DNA from: Candidatus Omnitrophota bacterium
GTDB taxonomy: Bacteria; Omnitrophota; Gorgyraeia; Zapsychrales; Zapsychraceae
NCBI GenBank assembly: GCA_018812705.1
Contig: JAHJCZ010000063.1
Location: forward strand, 1-40,939
DNA length: 40,939 nt
Direction: 5' to 3'
Shown here in pieces: positions 17,772-27,700 of the stretch. Each line of letters begins with the position of its first letter. Position 1 is the stretch's first letter. The notes beneath the pieces were generated by a model. That model was not told the origin of the DNA and did not search any database. It saw only the letters and a program-made list of their open reading frames with translations. The position numbers and the translations under genes are program-made.

Positions 17772-17820
17772 ATGGGGCATGTATTATTCCGAACGAATAA
17801 GGCAGGCCCCATTATTATTC
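17772..17820 (+). terminator. possible terminator/structured RNA between glnN and nadE
   Basis: AUGGGGC(augua)UUAUUC-cgaac-GAAUAA(ggcag)GCCCCAU followed by imperfect T-rich TATTATTC. Confidence 0.45.
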
Positions 17821-17884
17821 TTGCTCCGAATAGGTTTTGCCTATATAATCCTTAAAAAGAAATTTTGAAAGCTATATAAAAGAT

Positions 17885-19534
17885 ATGTTAAGAATTGCGA
17901 TTGCACAAATTAATCCTACAGTCGGTGATCTAAAAGGCAACCAGCAGTTGATCTTGGATTACATTCTTAGGGCAAAAGAAAAAAATGCTGATCTAGTTGT
18001 TTTTCCTGAACTAGCGATTTGTGGTTACCCGCCTGAAGACCTGCTTTATAAAAACCATTTTATACAAGACAATATAAAATCACTTAAAAAGATCGCCGCG
18101 CAAGTTCAAGGTATTTCTGGGATCATCGGCTTCGTTGATTGTATAGAGAGCGGTGTTTTACATAATGCTGCTGCTTTTATTAGTGAGGGCAAGATCAAGA
18201 GTGTTTATCATAAGCAGAAGCTTCCAAATTACGGGGTTTTCGATGAAAAAAGATATTTTAAGTCCTCTTGGCTTAAAGGCAAGCTTTGTGGAATGCTTAA
18301 AATAAAAGGTGTTTCTGCTGGTATTAGTATTTGTGAAGATATATGGGTTGAAGATGGCGTTTGCAATAGGCAAGCAAAGGCAGGAGCACAATTGTTAATA
18401 AACATTTCAAGCTCTCCGTACGACATAGGAAAGTTGAAAATCAGAGAAGCAATGCTTAAACAAAGAGCGCAGCAGGCAGCGGCACATGTTTGTTATGTTA
18501 ATGTTGTTGGTGGTCAGGATGAGCTGGTTTTTGATGGAAGGAGCATGATAGTTGGGCCTAAGGGCGAGATAGTGGCCAAAGGAAAACTTTTTGAAGAGGA
18601 CCTGGTATTGTGTGACTTGCCTTTAGGCACGAGAACAAAACAAGATGACAAAAAAGCCCAGATCAAGAATTTATTGCCAAAGAAAATGACAAAAATTGAG
18701 ATAGTGTATAAAGCGCTTGTTCTTGGCACGCAAGATTACATAAAGAAAAATGGTTTTAAAAAAGTTGTTATTGGCTTGAGCGGTGGCATAGACTCTGCCC
18801 TTGTTACGGCAATTGCTGTAAAAGCAATTGGCAAAGAAAATGTTATCTGTGTTACTATGCCGTCGAGATATACTTCAACGGGGACAAGGTCTGATGCAGA
18901 AAGATTGGCAAAGAATCTGGAAGTTGAGCTTATTACAATTCCCATAGAAGATATTTTTACTTCTTATGTAAAAACGTTGTCTAATGAATTCAAGGGAACA
19001 CAAGTTGATGTCACAGAAGAAAATATTCAAGCGAGGATAAGAGGCAATCTTTTAATGGCCCTCTCTAATAAGTTCGGATGGCTTGTTTTGACGACAGGAA
19101 ATAAAAGTGAAGTAGCTGTTGGCTATTGTACTCTTTATGGAGACATGTCAGGAGGCTTTGCTGTTATTAAAGACGTTCCAAAGACAATGGTTTATCAATT
19201 ATCGGAATATATTAATAAGATTGATAAGCAAGTTATTCCAATAACTATTATCAGAAGAGCTCCTTCCGCAGAGCTAAGGTCAAATCAAAAAGACCAGGAT
19301 TCCTTGCCTCCGTACGATGTTCTTGATCCTATTCTTGAGCAATATGTTGAAAAACATGAGTCAGTAGAAACAATGTCAAAAAAAAACAAAAAGGATATTG
19401 TTCAAAAGATAATTGATCTAGTTGACCACAGTGAGTATAAACGCAGGCAGGCACCCCCAGGCATTAAGATCACCTCTAGGGCATTTGGAAAGGACTGGAG
19501 ACTTCCTATCACTAATAAGTACCGGGAGTTTTGA
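17885..19534 (+). CDS. nadE: glutamine-dependent NAD+ synthetase
   Basis: N-terminal nitrilase domain (FPELAICGYPPEDLL, GISICEDIW) and synthetase P-loop (VVIGLSGGIDSALV). Confidence 0.95.
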   Translation: MLRIAIAQINPTVGDLKGNQQLILDYILRAKEKNADLVVFPELAICGYPPEDLLYKNHFIQDNIKSLKKIAAQVQGISGIIGFVDCIESGVLHNAAAFISEGKIKSVYHKQKLPNYGVFDEKRYFKSSWLKGKLCGMLKIKGVSAGISICEDIWVEDGVCNRQAKAGAQLLINISSSPYDIGKLKIREAMLKQRAQQAAAHVCYVNVVGGQDELVFDGRSMIVGPKGEIVAKGKLFEEDLVLCDLPLGTRTKQDDKKAQIKNLLPKKMTKIEIVYKALVLGTQDYIKKNGFKKVVIGLSGGIDSALVTAIAVKAIGKENVICVTMPSRYTSTGTRSDAERLAKNLEVELITIPIEDIFTSYVKTLSNEFKGTQVDVTEENIQARIRGNLLMALSNKFGWLVLTTGNKSEVAVGYCTLYGDMSGGFAVIKDVPKTMVYQLSEYINKIDKQVIPITIIRRAPSAELRSNQKDQDSLPPYDVLDPILEQYVEKHESVETMSKKNKKDIVQKIIDLVDHSEYKRRQAPPGIKITSRAFGKDWRLPITNKYREF

Positions 19535-19562
19535 TCCTGTCTTAATCTACACCAAATAATAT

Positions 19563-19591
19563 TTGACAATAAAAGCTGCTAAGAGTATATT
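19563..19591 (+). promoter_or_regulatory. sigma70-like promoter for orf169-gdhA
   Basis: TTGACA (19563-19568), 17-nt spacer, TATATT (19586-19591). Confidence 0.75.
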
Positions 19592-19599
19592 GATTTTAT

Positions 19600-19619
19600 T
19601 CAAAGCAATGGCGTTTTGA
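19600..19619 (+). promoter_or_regulatory. ANTAR P1-type hairpin, loop AAUGGC (orf169-gdhA leader)
   Basis: UCAAAGC-AAUGGC-GUUUUGA; loop A1 and G4. Confidence 0.7.
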
Positions 19620-19623
19620 GTAG

Positions 19624-19659
19624 ATCTCGAGGTTGAGATTCTTGTAGGAGCTATGTCCT
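19624..19659 (+). promoter_or_regulatory. candidate degenerate P2 region: AUCUC-GAGGUU-GAGAU (19624-19639) and AGGA-GCUAUG-UCCU (19646-19659)
   Basis: Two small hexaloop hairpins; first has G4 but not A1, second lacks both but overlaps the terminator 5' arm. Confidence 0.4.
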
Positions 19660-19695
19660 TAAAGAACCAGGAGGTTTTTTTAGGGCATTTTTTTT
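19653..19695 (+). terminator. intrinsic terminator/attenuator upstream of orf169
   Basis: AUGUCCUUAAAGAACC-AGGA-GGUUUUUUUAGGGCAU followed by T tract. Confidence 0.85.
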
Positions 19696-19723
19696 GTTTA
19701 CAGCTACTAACAAAAGGAGAACT

Positions 19724-20203
19724 ATGGAAAGATTTAGAAAAGATGGAAGATTAGTGATTCCTTTAATGAACAGAAAAAAGCCTGAATCCCCGAAGGATGA
19801 GGATAAGGTTAGATATGTCGTCAATGAAGCCTATTGTCCAAAGGGCTGCAACATAATTGACAATGAACATAAAATAAACAATGCTCCTGGTTTGCGCATT
19901 AGATTTAAGAGACCTGGAATAGATGGGGAATTTGTTCTTTCTGCAATAGAGGGAGATTTTGATAAAATTATTTTGTCAGGAGAATTGGAGGACGGAGTAA
20001 AGGATGATCTTTACTGCCCGCACTGTGGTGTAGCATTTAAAATATTAGTTAATTGCTGCTGTAAGCCAGATGCAGACATGATAGTAATAGGGCTGACACC
20101 TGAATTGGATTTTAATAATGCAATAACTTTTTGTAATGTTACTGGTTGTGCAAATGGGACATTTGTTAAATCAGGAGATGTTATTAGGCATAGCAGGTTA
20201 TAA
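19724..20203 (+). CDS. uncharacterised Cys-rich (putative metal-binding) protein
   Basis: ORF trimmed to Met (MERFRKDGRL) preceded by AAAAGGAGA; CPKGC, CPHCG, CCC and CNVTGC clusters. Confidence 0.75.
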   Translation: MERFRKDGRLVIPLMNRKKPESPKDEDKVRYVVNEAYCPKGCNIIDNEHKINNAPGLRIRFKRPGIDGEFVLSAIEGDFDKIILSGELEDGVKDDLYCPHCGVAFKILVNCCCKPDADMIVIGLTPELDFNNAITFCNVTGCANGTFVKSGDVIRHSRL

Positions 20204-20254
20204 AATTCGTTATATATTTTGTATTATGCCGAGGAGTAAAACCAGTTTTATTGA

Positions 20255-21631
<1,377 letters not shown>

Positions 21632-21687
21632 TATCTCGGCTTATTCAGGATACAATTATTAGCTTCTCTTGAGAGGTCAAAATCAAT

Positions 21688-21727
21688 AGCCCCGCTAGAT
21701 TTATTTTTTTTAGCGGGGCTGTTTTTT
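21688..21727 (+). terminator. intrinsic terminator downstream of gdhA
   Basis: AGCCCCGCUA ... UAGCGGGGCU then G + TTTTTT. Confidence 0.95.
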
Positions 21728-21881
21728 GATATGTTTTTTACAACAAAGAATAGGTTATTTATTTTAAGAAGGCATTTGTTTTTATATAAAAAACTTCTTT
21801 TTGATTAACTGGATTTGTGTGGTTAAATATAGTGTTGTTAAAATCTTTGGGTAGGGCTTCTGAAATAAAAAGAGAACATAT

Positions 21882-23386
21882 ATGAGCAAAGTTACACTTA
21901 TCAGGCCACCGGCTTTTAATAAAAAAAATGAAATGGCATTATTTGCCACTCCTCCAATTGGGTTGGCATATCTTGCAGCAATAATAAAAAAGTATGGTCA
22001 TGATTGTTCAGTTATCGATGCGATCGGAGAAGCATTGGAGCAAAGAACTCTATCGGATGATGGTTTGTTTTGTTCGTGTGGATTGACCAATGATCAAATA
22101 GTTGAGCGTATTTCAAAAGATGCTGATTTGATAGGGGTGTCTTGCGGCTATACAAAAGAATGGCCAAATTATAAGGTCCTGTTAGAAAAGATCAAAGAAA
22201 GGTTTCCTGATGTTTCGGTTGTTTGTGGAGGGGAGCATATAACTGCTGAACCTGAATTTTCTATGCAGGAATGCATGTCGATCGATTTTTGTGTTCTTGG
22301 AGAAGGTGAGCAGGTTTTTGTTGATCTTATAAGAGGGATAGAAGAAAAGAATCCTTATGAAAAGATCAACGGCATAGCTTTAGACAAAATGGGCAAATAG
22401 TTGTCAATGCTAGGGCTAACAGGATCAAGGATATTGATGAGCTCCCACATCCTCTTTGGGACGCTATCCCAATAAATAATTATTTAGATAATGAAAAATG
22501 TTTTGGTGTTGCCAGGGGTCGGACAATGCCTATGTTAGCGACCAGAGGATGTCCCTTTAAATGCTCGTTCTGTTCTTCTTCCAATATGTGGCAGCAAAAA
22601 TGGATACCAAGGGACCCTAAGTTGATCGTTGAGGAAATAAGGAAGTATATTAAACTTTATAATGTCACTAATATCGATTTTTATGACATGACAACTATCA
22701 TTAATAAAGAGTGGATAATAAAGTTTTCGAAATTGATAATAGAGAACAATTTTAATATTACTTGGCAGTTACCATCAGGCACTCGCGCAGAAGCCATTAC
22801 TAAAGAAGTGTGCGATTATATGTACGAAGCAGGATGCCGCAATCTTGCATTTTCTCCAGAAAGTGCATCAGAAAGGATCTTAAAGCAAATTGAAAAGAAA
22901 ATTGAAATTAAGTCTTTTACTCTTGCGATAAAAGAGGCTTTAAGTTCAAAAATGAATGTAAAGGTAAATTTGATATTCGGCTTTCCTGACGAAAGGCATA
23001 GAGATATACTTGTTAATCTAAAGTACATAATATATTTAAGTTTTATTGGAGTTCATGATCTGTCTATTTGGTCATTTGCGCCCTATCCAGGATCAAAGAT
23101 CTATTCTGAACTAAGACAGCGTGGAAGAATTAAGGATTTTAACAAAGATTATCTAAACTCCCTTATTTACGCCGATATTTTTCAGGAAGTTTCATGGAAT
23201 GATCACATGTCAGTAAAATGGATCAATTTTTATCGTTTAATAGGCCACATGTTTTTCTATATTTTTAGCTGTATTTTTCATCCTATCAGGGCTCTAAAAG
23301 TGATCCATAATTTATTCACAGGCAAACATGAGTCTAGAACAGAAAAATTCATAGCTGAATTTTTTAAAAAGAAGCCGGAAGAATAG
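21882..23386 (+). pseudogene. B12-binding radical SAM protein split by a 1-nt frameshift near 22395-22400
   Basis: ORF 21882-22400 (B12-binding part, ends ...DKMGK*) continues in -1 frame as IVVNARANRIKDIDELPHPLWDAIP...MPMLATRGCPFKCSFC; CxxxCxxC in second ORF. Confidence 0.8.
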
Positions 23387-23408
23387 CTGCTATTTTTTTA
23401 TTCACACC

Positions 23409-24626
23409 GAAAATTGTAATTATAAGTGCGACAAGAAATAAATAAGAAAGCTTCATAGATCAAAAAGAACTGTTATTTTGTAAGTGGAAAAACAAACAAA
23501 AACAGGAGACCTATGAAGCCAAAGGATTGTAACACTAAGAAGAAGAAATATGTACATTTAAGTGAAAGAGATCGGTATAAGATTGAAGGGTTGTTGGAGG
23601 GCAAGAAGAATATTGAAGAGATTGCGAAGATATTACGTCGAGATCGATCAACGATATATCGGGAGATTAAGCGAGGGACAGTTAGGCGTAGACAATATGA
23701 TTATAGTGAGAAATATCAATACCGGGCTAATACAGGGCAGGCAGATTATGATAAGCAAGGGCAGAATAAAGAGCGCGGGTTGAAGATAGGCAAAGATAAA
23801 GGTCTGGAAGCGTATATTCGGATTAAACTGATCAAAGAGCGTTTTTCACCGGATGCAATCATTGGGCAAATCAAAGCTGAAGGGTTAAGGTTTGAGGGGA
23901 TCATAACAACGAAGACTCTATATAATTACATTGATGCGGGATTTTTTTCTGGGATAAGCAATGAGAATTTGTGGCAGAAAAGGAATAAGAAAAAGCGTGG
24001 ATACAAGACGGTGTCGCGGGTAAACACGAAGAATAGGGATTGTCGGAGCATCGAAGATCGGCCCAAGAAAGTAGATAATCGAGTTGAGTATGGTCATTGG
24101 GAGGGCGACACGGTTAAAGGGCCAATGGGAACGAAAACAGGCTTATTTACGTTGACGGAAAGAAAGACCCGGGAAGAAATCATCATTAAGATCTGCGATG
24201 GCACACAGGCGGCTATAAGAGAGTCGATCGACGGTCTAGAGATTAGATACGGAGCTAGATATAAGGCTAAGTTCAAATCGATCACGTTTGATAATGGTGT
24301 TGAATTCTTAGGGTGGAAAACTTTAGAAATAAGCATATTAAATCCTGAAGAACGCAGGACCATGATATACTTTGCTTATTCGTATAGTTCATGGGAGCGC
24401 GGGACAAATGAGAACCAGAACCGAATGATCAGGCGTTTTATTCCTAAGGGTGTAAATATAGCAGAATTCAGTGACGAAGATATCCAGGAAATAGAGGATT
24501 GGATGAATAATTACCCCAGAAAAATACTGGGTTATAAGACGGCCAATCAAATGGCTAAAAAATACTTACAAAGCGACAGTTTCGGGAAAAGATCTAAGCG
24601 TGTCGCACTATGAGTTACAATTCACG
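23409..24626 (+). mobile_element. IS30-family insertion sequence
   Basis: ~25-bp imperfect terminal inverted repeats (gaaaattgtaattataagtgcgaca / revcomp gtgaattgtaactcatagtgcgaca) around transposase; flanked by 16-bp direct repeat TTTTTTTATTCACACC (23393-23408, 24627-24642). Confidence 0.85.
23513..24613 (+). CDS. IS30-family transposase
   Basis: HTH (IEEIAKILRRDRSTIYREIKRG), DDE-type elements EGDTVKG, ITFDNGVEF, GTNENQNRMIRRFIPKG. Confidence 0.93.
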   Translation: MKPKDCNTKKKKYVHLSERDRYKIEGLLEGKKNIEEIAKILRRDRSTIYREIKRGTVRRRQYDYSEKYQYRANTGQADYDKQGQNKERGLKIGKDKGLEAYIRIKLIKERFSPDAIIGQIKAEGLRFEGIITTKTLYNYIDAGFFSGISNENLWQKRNKKKRGYKTVSRVNTKNRDCRSIEDRPKKVDNRVEYGHWEGDTVKGPMGTKTGLFTLTERKTREEIIIKICDGTQAAIRESIDGLEIRYGARYKAKFKSITFDNGVEFLGWKTLEISILNPEERRTMIYFAYSYSSWERGTNENQNRMIRRFIPKGVNIAEFSDEDIQEIEDWMNNYPRKILGYKTANQMAKKYLQSDSFGKRSKRVAL

Positions 24627-24772
24627 TTTTTTTATTCACACCTGTTTTTTATTTGCTTTTTTGCAATAAATGAGTAAAATAATAGCCTTCAAAAGGCGAG
24701 CAGGTTGTTTTAGTCTATAATATTAATATAATGCTTTATATATTTAATGTGCTATTGAAAGAACATAAGAAT

Positions 24773-27700
24773 ATGGCAAATCCATTTTATCCAAAAAGAC
24801 AAGGTTTGTATGATCCTGCCTTTGAGCATGACAACTGCGGAGTTGGCTTTGTTGCGCATCTAAAGGGGCAAAAATCACATAAAATCATTCGTGACGGTCT
24901 TCAAATTCTTGAAAATTTGACTCATAGGGGTGCAACAGGCAGCGATCCTTTGACAGGCGATGGCGCAGGTATTTTGATTCAATTACCAGATGCATTCTTG
25001 CGCAAAGAGTGTGCAAAGATAGACATTAAATTACCGAACGAGGGTGATTATGCTGTTGGAAATGTTTTTCTACCGCATATTTTGTTTCCTAGAAACACGG
25101 TAAAAAAATGGTTTGCCCAAGTTGTAAAAGAAGAAGGCCAAGAGTTTTTAGGGTGGAGAGAAGTTCCATGTGATAACAAACAGATAGGACATGTTGCAGC
25201 TTCAGCGGAACCTACAATAAGGCAGGTTATCATTGGAAGAGGAAAAGATACTTCCCGTGAAGCTTTTGATAGAAAGCTTTATGTTATTCGTAAGATATTG
25301 CACAATAAGGTTTGGGGTTCCAATCTTTCTCAAAGAAGCTATTGCTACTGTTGTAGTCTTTCCAGCAAAACGTTGCTATATAAAGGTCAGTTAATGTCGG
25401 AACAAGTTGCGCTTTATTACAAGGATTTAGCAGATCCAGAGATGGTCTCAGCGCTTGCAATGGTTCATTCTCGTTATAGTACGAATACTTTTCCTACCTG
25501 GGCACTTGCACAGCCATTTAGGATGATGTGTCATAACGGTGAAATCAATACATTAAGAAGCAATTTTAATTGGATGAGAGCGCGTGAGCATAAATTGATC
25601 TCAGATGTTTTCGGGGAAGATATCAAAAAAATATTTCCTATTTCCGAAGAAGGCGCAAGTGATTCTGCAGTTTTTGACAACACCTTTGAATTGATGGTTT
25701 TGGCAGGCAGGCCAATGCCTCATGTTATTATGATGATGATCCCTGAAGCTTGGAGTGGGCACGAGAGTATGCCAGAACAAAAGAAAGCTTTTTATGAATA
25801 TAATTCTTGCTTAATGGAGCCATGGGATGGTCCTGCTTCAATTACTTTTACTGATGGAAAAAGTATAGGAGCTGTTTTGGATAGAAATGGTTTAAGGCCT
25901 TCAAGGTATCTTGTTACCAAAGATGATTATGTAGTTATGGCATCTGAAACAGGCGTTTTGGATATTGAGCCTGAAAATGTTCTTTTGAAAGGACGATTAC
26001 AGCCAGGCAAAGTGTTTTTGGTTGATACAGAAGCTGGACGTATTGTTGATGATACAGAGCTCAAAAATGTATATATATCAAAAAAACCATATGCCCAATG
26101 GTTAAAAGACAACGTTGTTGACCTGGATGATTTACCGCAACCGGATAAAAAAGCTGACATGGAGGATAAAGAATTAATTGAAAAACAAAAAGCATTTGGG
26201 TATACATCAGAATTTTTAAAAATGCTGTTTAAGCCAATGTTCGTTGAAGGAAAAGAAGCTATTGGATCAATGGGTTGCGATACTCCGCTAGCAGTGCTCT
26301 CTGAGAAACCACAACTGCTGTATAATTATTTCAAACAGTTGTTTGCCCAGGTCACGAATCCTCCGGTTGATCCTATTCGGGAAGAAGTTATTATGGCTGA
26401 AGATGTTATGCTTGGCGCGGAAGGAAACCTTCTTGATGAAACTCCGGAACAATGCCGGAGATTAAGATTGAAACGCCCTATTATTACTAATAGCGAATTG
26501 CAAAAAATATGTAATGTCAATCAAGAAGGCTTAAGAACTGCAACAATTGATGCAACGTTTAAGCTTTCTGACTCGTCTGATGGAATTGAAATCGCGATGG
26601 AAGAGGTCTTTAAGAAAGCTAATGCTGCAATTGACGAGGGTTGCACTATCTTGGTTTTAACTGATAGAGGTGTTGATAAAGATAATGTTGCGATTCCTTC
26701 CTTGCTTGCCTGTTCAGGCCTTCATCATCATCTTATTCGTGAAGGGTTAAGGACAAATGTCAGTATTGTTGTCGAGACTGGGGAGGCTCGCGTGATGCAT
26801 CATTATGCGCTGCTGATCGGTTATGGCGCCAATGCGATCAATCCGTATTTAGTATATGAGACAGTAAAGAGCCAAATGAAGCAAGGCAACTTGCCTGTTG
26901 ATTTGGTCTACAGTAAAGTCATTGAGAATTATTTAAAATCAACAAGAAAAGGTTTGCTTAAAATAATTTCTAAGATGGGGATATCAACAATACAATCTTA
27001 TTGCGGTGCTCAGATATTTGAAGCTGTCGGCTTGAACAAAGATATTATTGGGAAATATTTTACTGCAACACCGTCAAGGATTGGCGGAATTGGCGTTAAG
27101 GAACTTACAGAAGAAACTATTAGACGGCATATGGAAGGATACCCGCAAGATAATGTGTTTAATGATCAGTTGGATGTTGGAGGATATTATAGGTGGAGAA
27201 AGCAAGGAGAACATCATCAATTAAATCCTGAAACGATCTCTACATTGCAGCACGCTGTAAGGTCTGGAAATTATGACCTGTATAAGAAGTTTGCAAGTTT
27301 ATGTAATGATAAAAAAACGAATTTATCAGCCATAAGAGGGCTTGTTCAGTTTAAGAAAAGAACAGCTATTCCTATTGAAGAAGTTGAGCCTGTGTCTGAG
27401 ATCGTAAAAAGATTTGCAACAGGGGCAATGAGCTTTGGCTCGATATCAAGAGAAGCGCATGAAACGTTGGCTATAGCTATGAACCAATTGGGAGGATTTT
27501 CTAATACAGGCGAAGGCGGAGAAAAGACTGAAAGGTTCAAGGACCAAAGAAGAAGTAAGGTAAAACAAGTTGCTCAAGGACGTTTTGGGGTTACTATTGA
27601 ATATTTGGCAAATGCTGACCAGCTTCAGATAAAAATGGCTCAAGGCGCAAAGCCTGGCGAAGGAGGACATCTCCCCGGACATAAGGTAAGTCAAGAGATC

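Noticed and set aside
22390-22402. Programmed -1 frameshifting in the radical SAM gene
   Set aside because: GGGCAAAT is not a standard X-XXY-YYZ slippery heptamer and no obvious stimulatory structure was noticed; error or pseudogene is simpler
24627-24772. ANTAR site in the gltB leader
   Set aside because: Only a GCCTT-CAA-AAGGC hairpin and AT-rich sequence; no hexaloop pair or terminator; region may be altered by the IS insertion
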